Origin: JANOGU01 sp964499865
GTDB lineage: Bacteria > Pseudomonadota > Alphaproteobacteria > Rhodobacterales > Rhodobacteraceae
DNA length: 40,140 nt
NCBI GenBank assembly: GCA_964499865.1
Contig: CAZCPY010000010.1
Location: forward strand, 1 to 40,140
Direction of reading: 5' to 3'
Position 1 is the stretch's first letter, and every line of letters starts with the position of its first letter. The position numbers were made by a program, and so were the translations under genes. Under the pieces are notes generated by a model, which was given only the letters and a program-made list of their open reading frames with translations, ran no database searches and was not told the DNA's origin. Below are positions 1 to 7,748 of this stretch, in pieces.

Positions 1-518
1 CGCGTGCTGACGCGCAGCTTGGCGTCCAGGTTCGACAGCGGCTCGTCCATCAGGAAGACCGCGGGCTGGCGGACGATGGCGCGGGCCAGCGCCACGCGCT
101 GCCGCTGGCCGCCCGACAGGGCCGCCGGGCGCCGGTCCAGCAGGTCGCCCAGTTCCACCATCGCCGCCGCGCGCCGGACGCGCGCGTCATGCTCGGCCTC
201 GGGGATCCTGCGCACCTTGAGCGGGAAGCGGATGTTCTCGAACACGCTCATGTTGGGGTAGAGCGCATAGCTCTGGAACACCATCGCGATGTCGCGGTCC
301 TTGGGGTCAAGGTCGTTGACCCGGCGACCGGCGATCAGGATGTCGCCGCCGGTGGCATCCTCGAGCCCGGCGATCATCCGCATCGTGGTGGTCTTGCCGC
401 AGCCAGACGGGCCCAGAAGCACCAGGAACTCGCGGTCGGCGATGGTGAGGTCGAACCGTTCCACCCCGACGACCGCGCCCCAGCGCTTCGAGACGTTGCG
501 CAGCTCGATCCCGGCCAT
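1..518 (-). CDS. ABC transporter ATP-binding protein, MalK/UgpC type (C-terminus outside window)
   Basis: This is the nucleotide-binding subunit of an importer for sugars, glycerol phosphate or a similar solute, acting on the cytoplasmic face of the inner membrane. The visible N-terminal 172 residues contain Walker A (GPSGCGKTT), the Q-loop (MVFQSYALYPNMSV), the ABC signature (LSGGQRQRVALARA) and Walker B with the D-loop (VFLMDEPLSNLDAKLR). The wording of these blocks is that of the MalK/UgpC/SmoK subfamily. The C-terminal TOBE domain, which would help name the substrate, lies beyond position 1. The start ATG at 518 is preceded by an AAGGA ribosome-binding site. It is divergent from the NTF2-like gene at 753, and a palindrome at 555-572 sits just upstream of its start, so local repression is likely. 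The substrate cannot be told from the sequence. Confidence 0.93.
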   Translation of the reverse strand, partial: MAGIELRNVSKRWGAVVGVERFDLTIADREFLVLLGPSGCGKTTTMRMIAGLEDATGGDILIAGRRVNDLDPKDRDIAMVFQSYALYPNMSVFENIRFPLKVRRIPEAEHDARVRRAAAMVELGDLLDRRPAALSGGQRQRVALARAIVRQPAVFLMDEPLSNLDAKLRVST

Positions 519-554
519 GGCGATCCTTGCAAAGCCCACGGGGGGGGCGCCTGT

Positions 555-572
555 CTTGCATTCGTATGCAAG
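555..572. promoter_or_regulatory. Operator-like palindrome 1 (CTTGCAT-N4-ATGCAAG)
   Basis: This is a perfect 7+7 bp inverted repeat with spacer TCGT, 37 bp upstream of the ABC ATPase start. It is AT-richer than its surroundings and is the best of three related sites in this intergenic region. The symmetry suits a dimeric GntR- or LacI-type repressor. No regulator gene is adjacent inside the window, so the binding protein is unknown. Confidence 0.6.
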
Positions 573-609
573 CACAGTCCCCGGCGCCGCCGATTCGTGC
601 AACAGATTT

Positions 610-627
610 CTTGCATCCGTATGCAGC
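610..627. promoter_or_regulatory. Operator-like palindrome 2 (CTTGCAT-N4-ATGCAGC)
   Basis: This is the second copy of the motif at 555-572, with the left half identical and the right half ATGCAGC instead of ATGCAAG. It is centred 55 bp from the first copy, so looping or cooperative binding is possible. It lies in the middle of the region between the divergent genes. Confidence 0.55.
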
Positions 628-690
628 TTTCCCTCTGCCCCGCCGGTCTGCCCGATCCCCGGGCATCCCTGCGAGGGCCTGCGGGTGCAT

Positions 691-708
691 GTTGCATACG
701 CTTGCAGC
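691..708. promoter_or_regulatory. Operator-like palindrome 3 (GTTGCAT-N4-TTGCAGC)
   Basis: This is a weaker third copy that keeps the TGCA core of each half-site, 45 bp upstream of the start of the NTF2-like gene. With the other two sites it suggests that both divergent genes are controlled by the same regulator. Confidence 0.4.
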
Positions 709-752
709 CTCGGGCACAACGCGGTGGGGCAACAGCGAAGGTGGCCGGACCG

Positions 753-1829
753 ATGCTCAGCGCAGGTTTCGAGGCAGAGACTTCTCCCCCTGCGTCACTC
801 CGGCAGCGGGTCCTCGGGCTGCTGCGACGCCTCGCCGAAGCGGGTCCCGCGGCGATGCCCGCCCTGCTGGACCGGCTGGCCGTTCCCGACTGCCACTGGC
901 GCGCCGCCCATCCGATGGACGAGATCCTGGGCACCGCCGCGGCCTTGCGGGCCGTCTGGCACCCGCTGGCCGCGGCCTTCCCCGACCTCGAACGCCGCGA
1001 CAGCCTGTTTGTGGCGGGCACCTATCAGGGCCGGACCTACATCGCCGCCGCGGGCCATTACTGCGGCACGATGCGAGGCGACTGGCTGGGCATTCCGGCA
1101 ACCGGCAGGACCGTCTACCTGCGCTACGGCGAGGTCTGGCAGATCGGGCCGGACGGGCGGGCGGTGCAGGCCAACCTGCTCTGGGATGTGCTGGAGGTGA
1201 TGCGGCAGGCGGGCGTCTGGCCGCTGCCGCCGTCGCTGGGGGTCGAGGCGACGTGGCCCGCGCCGATCACCGGCGATGGCCTGCGGCTTGCCCCGTCGGA
1301 CCCCCGGCATGGCCGCGACAGCCTCGAACAGACGCTGGCGATGCATGCGACGCTGGCGGGGTTCGACGATCTGGGCAACCTGTCGCGCGCGGCGCTGATC
1401 GCCATGCCGCAGCGCGACCACTGGCATCCCCGGATGATGTGGTACGGCCCCGCAGGCATCGGCACGACGCGGGGGCTCGCGGGCTTTGTCGACGGCCACC
1501 AGTTGCCCTTCCGCACCGCCTTCCGCCGTCCGCAGGGCACGTTCGAAGAGGTCATGGCCGAACGTGCCCGCCACGGCGCGGGCCACTACATCCGCATCGG
1601 CGACGGGCCCTATTCGGTGACCGGCGGCTGGCCTTCGGTCTATGCCATCCACCTCGGCGGCGGCTTTTGCGGCATGCCGCCGACGGGCAGGCCCGTCACC
1701 ATGCGGGTGATGGACTTCTACCTGCACGACGAAGGGCTGATCCGCGAAAACTGGGTGCCGCTCGACATGCTGGACCTGTTCCGGCAGATGGGCATCGACC
1801 TTCTGGCGCGGATGACGCTCGCGCTCTGA
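753..1829 (+). CDS. Protein with two NTF2/SnoaL-like domains
   Basis: The 358-residue cytoplasmic protein appears to contain two NTF2-like (SnoaL, 'ester cyclase') cone-shaped domains, about residues 45-150 and 185-340. Each has the aromatic-rich pattern of the fold: WRAAHPMDEILG...FVAGTYQGRTYIAAAGHYCGT in the first, and DHWHPRMMWYGPAGIG...GFVDGHQLPFRTAF in the second. The family includes cyclases and dehydratases but also many proteins of unknown role, so no reaction is assigned. I chose the ATG at 753 because homology-like sequence begins soon after it and an AAGG lies upstream; the frame is open much further upstream only because stop codons are rare at this GC content. The divergent sugar-type ABC ATPase and the shared operator-like sites suggest a role in catabolism or handling of the imported solute. 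Confidence 0.75.
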   Translation: MLSAGFEAETSPPASLRQRVLGLLRRLAEAGPAAMPALLDRLAVPDCHWRAAHPMDEILGTAAALRAVWHPLAAAFPDLERRDSLFVAGTYQGRTYIAAAGHYCGTMRGDWLGIPATGRTVYLRYGEVWQIGPDGRAVQANLLWDVLEVMRQAGVWPLPPSLGVEATWPAPITGDGLRLAPSDPRHGRDSLEQTLAMHATLAGFDDLGNLSRAALIAMPQRDHWHPRMMWYGPAGIGTTRGLAGFVDGHQLPFRTAFRRPQGTFEEVMAERARHGAGHYIRIGDGPYSVTGGWPSVYAIHLGGGFCGMPPTGRPVTMRVMDFYLHDEGLIRENWVPLDMLDLFRQMGIDLLARMTLAL

Positions 1830-2188
1830 CGGCCTGCGGCCGCGGTTCCCGCCCCGCACGCCGGGCCTTGAACCGCAGGAAGGCACCGGCGCGGAGGCCG
1901 GGGCAACGGCCGGGGCGGCAGCCGGACGGGCGGGATGCCGGACGGGCGGGATGCCGGCGGCGACGCGGCGGGTGATGCCGGTCTTGCCCCCCACGCCGGT
2001 TCGGCCCCGGCAAAGCCGGTCGCCGATGCGCGAGGCGCCGATCCGGCCGGCGGGCGGCGATCCGGTGGCCGCGCCATGTCCAACCCAACCGCTTGGCCGC
2101 GGCGGCCCCGATCGACGTGCAAAGCCTTCCGAAACAGGTCGGGGCGCCGGATACCGCGCGGGCATCGCGCCCGCCCGGCCCGGCCGCT
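1830..2188. other. Non-coding interval with a 16-bp tandem duplication
   Basis: This gap of about 360 bp lies between the convergent NTF2-like gene and the giant kinase gene. I see no convincing gene in either direction. At 1921-1952 the 16-mer GCCGGACGGGCGGGAT occurs twice in tandem. The rest is low-complexity GC-rich sequence without an obvious terminator hairpin followed by a T-run. Confidence 0.5.
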
Positions 2189-5100
2189 TCAGTTGACCGG
2201 CACCCGCAGGGCCTCGCGGATCCTGTCGGCCCGGTCCTGACCGTCCAGCCTGCCGTTGATCGACACGAGGTTCGGCAGCGGCGCGATCACTTCGGCGATG
2301 GCTGTCGGCAGGTTGCTCATGTCGGCGCCGGCCAGTGCCGCCTTGACCAGGTCGAGCGCGTCGATGTTCTTCGCGGTCTGCTGCGACTGGCTGGCGGTGT
2401 TGGACAGATCGAAGATGGCAAAATAGCTCTGCCGGACGTCCAGGACCTTGGCCACCAGCTGCTGGTGCCAGGGGTAGCCCGCGTGCCCCGCGGTGCGCCG
2501 GTCCAGTTCGCCGAGCGCCTTTTCGAGCACCCGGTATTCCGAAGCCTCGCCCTTCCGGCCGATCTCCAGCCGGGCCCTGAATTCCCGCATCACCCGCCCC
2601 TGGATGACGGACGAACAGGTCTCCCGCGACGTCTCGAGCTGCTCGACCAGGGTGCCGATGATGCCGGCAAGCTGCTGCTTGACCGCCTCGTCGCCGTTTT
2701 CGACGGTGTCGCGCATTTCCTGGATCAGCCGGTCGGTTTCGACATCGAACTGCCGCTCCTTCTCGAGCTGCATCAGCCCGCGACGCACGAGGCGGCCAAG
2801 CAAGGTGACGGCCGCCGCCTGCTTGCCGCCGTTCCAGGCCTCGGCGGCGCTCTCCTGCTGCTGCCGCACCTCGGCAAGTTCGGCCGTCGCGCGCGTGCGG
2901 TTGGCGATGTCGGTCGCCTGTTCGGACAATTCGCGGTAGTTGCGGACCACGGCCTCTTCGATCTGGTTGTCGTCCAGGGCCAGCACATCCCCGCTGGCCT
3001 CGACCGAGGCGACCATCTCGTCCAACATGCGGACCGCGGCCAGGATCTTGATCTCGCGCGGCAGGGTGCCGCCAAGCTCCAGAAGCCGCTCGGTGCCGCC
3101 GCGGTCCTTGAACGCCTTCCACTGGCGCAGGGTCAGCACCCGCTTGGCCCAGTACTGCTGCACCGCTTCCGGCGTCGTGGCCCGGGCTTCGATGTCGATG
3201 TCGATGACCGGGAAGACCCTGGCTGCCAGCTTCCACTCGGCCAGCCCGCCCAGCTCGTCGAATTCGCGCATCAGGTCTTCGGTCGGCACCGTTGCGTCGG
3301 GGGCCTTGACGATCTTCGCGTTGAACGCATCGAAGACCGCCACGTAGGTCTCCACCGGGGTCTTGCCCGCGATCCTGCCGTCGATCCCGGGATCGGCAAG
3401 CCGCGCCTCGGGCAACATGCGGTCGATTTCGGACTGCAATGCCGGGTTGACCATCCGCGACTTGAGGATGCGCGCGACAAGCTGGCCGTTGCGTGCGACC
3501 CATTCGTCGATGTCGGAGGATGCCAGGTTCCAGGCCCAGCCCAGGGTCTTGATCTCTTCCGTCATCGCGCTCATCGACTGCCGGACGCCGGAACTTTCAA
3601 GGCTGTCGAGAAGCTGGTCCTTTGCGACCATCGAGTCTTCCAGCGCCCGGGCCTCGCGGGCCAGCGTCTGCACGAGGTCCGGAATGTCCTCGGGCCTGGC
3701 CTCGGCGATGCGCTTGGCGCCAAGCGCCAGCATCTGGAACAGCGTCGCCACCGGCACCTCTTTCGCGGCGGCCTTCAGAAAGCGCACGCGGGCGCCCATC
3801 GCCTCGATGGCCTCGTCGCTGATCGTGCCGCGGGTCTGTTCATGACGGTCCGACAGGTCGTCGCGCGACCGCTTCATCTGCCGCACCATCTCGTCGGGAT
3901 CGAGCCGGTCGAGCGCCTCCAGCGTCTCGTCGCCCATCGGCTGGGCGGCCTGCTCCAGCTTGGGGTTGGCCATGATGTTCCGCCCGCTGAGAAGCGAGCT
4001 CATGTTGCCCTGCAGCGCATCGGGATCGATCAGGCCGGTGCCGTGGTCGATGGGCACAAGCAGGTTCTTCCCGGTCTCGGGATCGGTCTTGAACAGCAGG
4101 TTGCCGGCATGACGGTCGACGTTGCCGAAGATCATGTCGAAGACGGCGATGTCGTCGAAGTTGCGCTTGTCGACGGTCTTCGAGAACTCGGCCAGCGTGC
4201 CGCCCGTCAGGTGATCCATCAGGCTGCCGTCCGAGGGTGCCAGCTGCTGCATCGACCCCAGCATCGGCCCGTCCTCGGGCCTGCGCGACGAAAGGTTCGC
4301 GGAATCGATGCCGGCCAGCGTGGTCGGGCTGACGCCGACGCCGAAGCCCGCCCCGGTCATCGTGTCGTCGAGGTGCTTGGCCATCACCTCGCGCGGGGCG
4401 CCCGACCCCTTGGGCACGCCCGCGATGATGCCGTCTTCCAGCGCGGCGGGCTTGAAGATGTAGGTCTTCTTCTGTGACCTGCCGTCCGGGCCGGTCTCGG
4501 GGCGCTCGATCCACCAGGACCCGCTGGTGCCCTTGCTGCCTTCGCCCAGCGCCGGCGCCTCGTGGCTCGCCCCGCCATTCGAGATGGCACTTTCCAGGAA
4601 GAACAGCTGCGCCTGCAGTTCCGACACGCGGTCGGCGGTGCCCTGGTCCCAGGGCGGCGCGCCCAGCGCCTCCAGCGCCTCGGCAAGCTGCATCATCTGC
4701 GCCCGCTTGAGCACGTCGGCGCCAAGCTGTTCGGTCGGCGACAGCGGCGGTTCGGGATAGGGCTCGTCGGTGCCCTGCTCGTCCTGCCGCTTCTTCCAGG
4801 CCTTGCGCTCTTCGTCGAAGCGCGCGCGCGAGTCGCGCAGGAAGGTGCGGGCGGCGGCCTCGAGGTCCCGGCCCGACCCGGCGTCCGGCGCCTTGGCCGC
4901 GCGCGACATGGTTTCCACCATCAGCCGCAGGTTGGTGTTGCCCGCCATCTCGGACCGGATCGCGCCGGGGTCCTTGACCAGCCCCACCGGCAGCGACGCC
5001 TTCTTGAGGAAGGGCAGCGCCCGGGACAGGTTGTCGTGCATCTGCGTCTGGCCCTGCACGCGCGCCTGTTCCTGCCGCTTGGCCAGCGCCACGGATGCCA

Positions 5101-6508
5101 CCTTGTCGAGCACCTTCTCGAACTGCAGGATCTTGGGGTCGAGCAGGTTCAGCGTGCCCTCGCGAAAGCTCTTGCGGAAGGCGCCGAAGAATTCCTCGAT
5201 CCGCCTGACCTGGGTGGGGTCGAGGCCGGGGGTGGTCTTGATGATGTCGTACTTGCGTTCCAGCCGCAGGAAGACCTCGGACAGGACGGGGTTCTCCTCG
5301 CCCTGTTCGTTCATCCTGTTGGTGCGGTTGGTGGCGCTGATGCCGAACTGCAGCGCCTTTTCGATCGTGGCCCGGACCTGCGACCGTTCCGGCTCTTCCA
5401 GCGTCTTGTCGGCAAGGAACTGCCTTTCGACCTCGGTCCCGCGCGCCTGATACCGTTTCCAGGCGTCCATCTGCTTGGCCGGGTCAAGCCGCATGATCCC
5501 CTCGGCCAGCTTTTGCCAGTACGCCTCGTCGGGGTATTTCGATGCGGGCGGTGGCGGTGCCGTGTCGGGCGCGGCGATCTCGTCCAGGATGTGCCGCAGG
5601 CCGATCACCTGGTTGGCGAAGTCAATCCTGCTCTGGCCCAGCGCGGTGTCGTCCTCGATCTGCTTCAGCAGCAGGCCGATGGCGCCGTAAAGACCGTCCG
5701 ACGCGCCCGGCAGCTTGGCGTTCGGCGTCTTCTGGAACGCCGCAATCGCGCGTTGCAGCTGCTCGATCTTGCCCGCGTAGACCGGGCGGCGGTCGCCGGT
5801 GCCCTCGGGCGCCGACCCCAGGGTGCCGCCGCCTTCCTCCATCGGCTCGATGTCGTTGTCGCCGTCCAGTTCCCTGCCCGCACCGCGCACCACGACCTTG
5901 ATGTTCATCTCGGCATGAAGGACCGCGGCGTTCTTGGCGGCCTTGGCCAGGCCCGGAACCGGGGGCACCTCGGGGCCCAGGTCCAGCACGAACCTGCCCG
6001 CGTCGAAGAAGATGGCGCCGGTGAAGAAGGGCCCGCGCTTGCCCTTCATCTCGAAGGCCTTCTCCATGTCGGCCTTCTTGATCTCCTTCTTGCTCAGCAC
6101 CAGGCCCGTCGACGGCTTGCCGGGTACCAGCACGAAGTTCCAGGCATTGTCGGCGTCAAGCTGGCGCACCTTGGCCAGTTGCTTGGCCAGCGTGCTGTCC
6201 TCGTCACCGCCGCCCTCGCTGGCGATCTTCTGCACCTCGGGCGCCAGCTTCTGCTGCGCCGCCTTGGCGGCCTTGATCGTCTCGGTCAGGAACCCCGCGA
6301 TCAGCGGGAACCTGGACTGCGCCGCCTTGACCTCGCCCGCCTTCTCGATGATCCGCTCCAGCGCGGACATCTGCTTGCCCAGGTCCTGTTTCTTGACCGC
6401 CGCGGCATAGTCGTCCAGCGTCTCGGACACGCCCGTCTTCTTGACCGACTTGTGTTCCTTCTTGTCCAGGACGGTCTTCCATTCCTTGGTCGACAAATGA
6501 TCGGGCAT
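2189..6508 (-). CDS. Giant (1439-aa) helical protein with a PI3/4-kinase or actin-fragmin-kinase-like catalytic core
   Basis: The middle of the protein (about residues 660-860) shows the landmarks of the PI3K/AFK-like kinase fold. These are KKTYIFKP (ATP-binding lysine strand, about residue 683), a REVMAKHLD helix followed by GVGVSPTTL (about 725), a hinge-like LGSMQQL, a catalytic loop FGNVDRHAGNLLF (about 795-803) and a metal-binding PIDHGTG (about 819) in place of DFG. All catalytic Asp, Asn and Lys positions appear present. The flanks (1-650 and 870-1439) are long, charged and predicted helical or coiled-coil; I recognise no other domain. There is no signal peptide or membrane segment. 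I chose ATG 6508 because AGGGAG stands upstream; an upstream extension adds 24 unlikely residues. The N-terminus is lysine-rich, unlike the arginine-rich neighbours, and an insertion-sequence remnant lies next door, which hints at transfer. The substrate could be lipid, protein or a nucleotide acceptor. An effector or toxin role is speculation. Confidence 0.8.
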   Translation of the reverse strand: MPDHLSTKEWKTVLDKKEHKSVKKTGVSETLDDYAAAVKKQDLGKQMSALERIIEKAGEVKAAQSRFPLIAGFLTETIKAAKAAQQKLAPEVQKIASEGGGDEDSTLAKQLAKVRQLDADNAWNFVLVPGKPSTGLVLSKKEIKKADMEKAFEMKGKRGPFFTGAIFFDAGRFVLDLGPEVPPVPGLAKAAKNAAVLHAEMNIKVVVRGAGRELDGDNDIEPMEEGGGTLGSAPEGTGDRRPVYAGKIEQLQRAIAAFQKTPNAKLPGASDGLYGAIGLLLKQIEDDTALGQSRIDFANQVIGLRHILDEIAAPDTAPPPPASKYPDEAYWQKLAEGIMRLDPAKQMDAWKRYQARGTEVERQFLADKTLEEPERSQVRATIEKALQFGISATNRTNRMNEQGEENPVLSEVFLRLERKYDIIKTTPGLDPTQVRRIEEFFGAFRKSFREGTLNLLDPKILQFEKVLDKVASVALAKRQEQARVQGQTQMHDNLSRALPFLKKASLPVGLVKDPGAIRSEMAGNTNLRLMVETMSRAAKAPDAGSGRDLEAAARTFLRDSRARFDEERKAWKKRQDEQGTDEPYPEPPLSPTEQLGADVLKRAQMMQLAEALEALGAPPWDQGTADRVSELQAQLFFLESAISNGGASHEAPALGEGSKGTSGSWWIERPETGPDGRSQKKTYIFKPAALEDGIIAGVPKGSGAPREVMAKHLDDTMTGAGFGVGVSPTTLAGIDSANLSSRRPEDGPMLGSMQQLAPSDGSLMDHLTGGTLAEFSKTVDKRNFDDIAVFDMIFGNVDRHAGNLLFKTDPETGKNLLVPIDHGTGLIDPDALQGNMSSLLSGRNIMANPKLEQAAQPMGDETLEALDRLDPDEMVRQMKRSRDDLSDRHEQTRGTISDEAIEAMGARVRFLKAAAKEVPVATLFQMLALGAKRIAEARPEDIPDLVQTLAREARALEDSMVAKDQLLDSLESSGVRQSMSAMTEEIKTLGWAWNLASSDIDEWVARNGQLVARILKSRMVNPALQSEIDRMLPEARLADPGIDGRIAGKTPVETYVAVFDAFNAKIVKAPDATVPTEDLMREFDELGGLAEWKLAARVFPVIDIDIEARATTPEAVQQYWAKRVLTLRQWKAFKDRGGTERLLELGGTLPREIKILAAVRMLDEMVASVEASGDVLALDDNQIEEAVVRNYRELSEQATDIANRTRATAELAEVRQQQESAAEAWNGGKQAAAVTLLGRLVRRGLMQLEKERQFDVETDRLIQEMRDTVENGDEAVKQQLAGIIGTLVEQLETSRETCSSVIQGRVMREFRARLEIGRKGEASEYRVLEKALGELDRRTAGHAGYPWHQQLVAKVLDVRQSYFAIFDLSNTASQSQQTAKNIDALDLVKAALAGADMSNLPTAIAEVIAPLPNLVSINGRLDGQDRADRIREALRVPVN

Positions 6509-6669
6509 CGGAACCTGCTCCCTGCAAACCCTTCCGGGGTCGGTGAATCGGCGGCAGGCTACGGCCTTTTTCCGCGGCAAAAAAGATGCACGTTCGGACA
6601 GTCCTCCGCGGCGGCGGCGGGCCGGGTCATCGGGGTGCCGGGCGCCTCAGACTTCCCGCCGGCACCGGG

Positions 6670-6819
6670 TCAGCGCGCCTCGGGCGCCGCTTGCCGCGAC
6701 GCGCGCCGCGTCAGGGCCAGCCGCCGCGCGAAGGCCAGAAGGAACACCGCCGGCAGCACCAGCACGATGGTCGGCGCGGGCGCGCTGTCGCGCAAGAAGC
6801 TCGCGTAGGTCCCCGCCTG
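6670..6819 (-). pseudogene. C-terminal tail of an unidentified membrane-anchored protein
   Basis: Reading from the transposase breakpoint near 6819 to the stop at 6672-6670 gives about 50 residues: a Ser/Pro/Ala stretch (TYASFLRDSAPAPT), one hydrophobic segment (IVLVLPAVFLLAFA) and an Arg-rich end (RRLALTRRASRQ). It looks like the end of a single-pass or polytopic membrane protein, with some resemblance to a C-terminal sorting anchor. It has no start of its own, and the upstream part is missing where the transposase fragment begins. I infer a deletion or rearrangement that joined the two; a misassembly is an alternative. The parent gene is not recognised. Confidence 0.5.
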
Positions 6820-7153
6820 ATCCGCGGCAGGGAATGTTGACCTTCAAGGTCTTCTGACGCCGCGACAGCGTGCCGAGATCGGGCACGGCCCAGTCCGGGC
6901 CCACCAGCCGCAGCAGGCTTTCCACGAATCCCGTGGTTTGCCGCAGCGCCATGCCGAAGAGGACCTTCATCGTGCGGCAGGTCCGGATCGCGGCATCGCC
7001 GCAGGCGGGCGGTCGCCCGCGCTTGCCGGTCGGCGCGGCATCCCAGGTCATGGCGGGATCGAACCAGATCGTCACCGAGCCACGGCGCTTCAGCGCTTCG
7101 TTGCAGGCGGGCCAGTTCCGGGTCTTGCATGTCGGGGGTGCCGGTCTGCTCAT
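6820..7153 (-). pseudogene. IS5-family transposase, N-terminal fragment
   Basis: The first 110 or so residues match the well-known N-terminal region of IS5-group DDE transposases: RNWPACNEALKRRGSVTIWFDP, the GKRGRPP turn, then TMKVLFGMALRQTTGFVESLLRL and LSRRQKTLKVNIP. The DDE catalytic domain that should follow (starting with HLLIDSTG-type sequence) is missing. After VNIPCRG the reading frame runs into unrelated sequence, so the protein cannot be active. The start ATG at 7153 is the usual one for this group. Confidence 0.9.
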
Positions 7154-7193
7154 GCCATCCAGCTACCACGCTGGATTCACGAGATGAATCCCC

Positions 7194-7571
7194 TCAAGTG
7201 ATTTGTGCAACAGGGCCCTCGATCACCTGCGGCGCGATCCCCATCCCCGCCAGGTGCCCCGCCCAGGCGCGCCCGAAATGCCCCGAACTGGCCGCCAGCA
7301 CCCGGTCGCCCCGCGACCACAGGTTGGCCGCCGCCGCCTCCCAGCTTGCGTGGCCGTTGCCGATGTAGATGGCGACCTCCCCGCCGGTCGCCGCCGCCGT
7401 GCCCGCTAGCGCGCAGAGATCGCGGCGCAGCCCGTCGACCAGCGCCTGCATCTCGCCCGCATAGATGTCGGGCGCGCCGCGGTGCATCGCGCGCAGCACG
7501 CGTTCGGGCATCACCGAGGGGCCGGGAATGGCATGGTAGGTCTGGCCGAAACGGCCGGGGATGGCGGTCAT
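7194..7571 (-). pseudogene. Class V aminotransferase (serine/alanine-glyoxylate type), truncated by the insertion sequence
   Basis: The first 118 residues are the N-terminus of a PLP-dependent fold-type I aminotransferase of the alanine/serine-glyoxylate group: IPGPSVMPERVLRAM near the start, then IYIGNGHASWEAAAANL and the cofactor-proximal SSGHFGRAW. An intact enzyme has about 370-400 residues, including the PLP lysine; here the frame enters the IS5 terminal repeat at 7217 and stops at 7194. The start ATG at 7571 has AGGA upstream. The gene is therefore dead unless the lost part lies elsewhere. It is divergent from the MsbA-like gene at 7749 with 177 bp between. Confidence 0.85.
7201..7217 (-). 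repeat. Probable IS5-type terminal inverted repeat
   Basis: Read outward-in on the minus strand, GGCCCTGTTGCACAAAT is typical of the tip of IS5-like elements in this group of bacteria, as far as I recall. It coincides with the point where the aminotransferase frame stops making sense (host Glu-Gly, then element-derived Pro-Val-Ala-Gln). Confidence 0.65.
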
Positions 7572-7748
7572 GTGGCGGTGTCCTGTCGCCCGTCCCGTCT
7601 CGGGGCGGACGAGGGCTAAACTCCCGCCCCGGCGGCGTCAACGGCGGGCCGGTGCCGCTTTCCTTGCGGCCCGGGGGCCTATCGCCTACATCGGGCCATC
7701 CCGGGGACGATTGCCGCCCCCCTTCCGGCCCGCGAGTTGCCCGCGCCC

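Larger units (their letters stand above)
6820..7217 (-). mobile_element. Remnant of an IS5-family insertion sequence (one end present)
   Basis: The right boundary is marked by a probable terminal repeat at 7201-7217 (GGCCCTGTTGCACAAAT read on the minus strand). It is followed by a 7-bp-stem hairpin (GGATTCA-N5-TGAATCC, 7173-7191) and then the transposase start at 7153. The other end is absent: the element stops at about 6820 within the transposase, so only about 400 bp remain. It is inserted in the class V aminotransferase gene, whose reading frame changes to element sequence at 7217. No matching left inverted repeat or target duplication can be found in the window. Confidence 0.8.

Noticed and set aside
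1921..1952. Tandem 16-bp repeat considered as a CRISPR or VNTR array
   Set aside because: Only two directly adjacent copies with no spacers; no cas genes in the window.
795..3503. 902-codon open frame on the minus strand across the NTF2-like gene and the end of the kinase gene
   Set aside because: It is a composition-driven shadow: the real kinase and NTF2-like proteins explain the DNA, and this frame has low-complexity Arg/Gly/Ala sequence without recognisable motifs.
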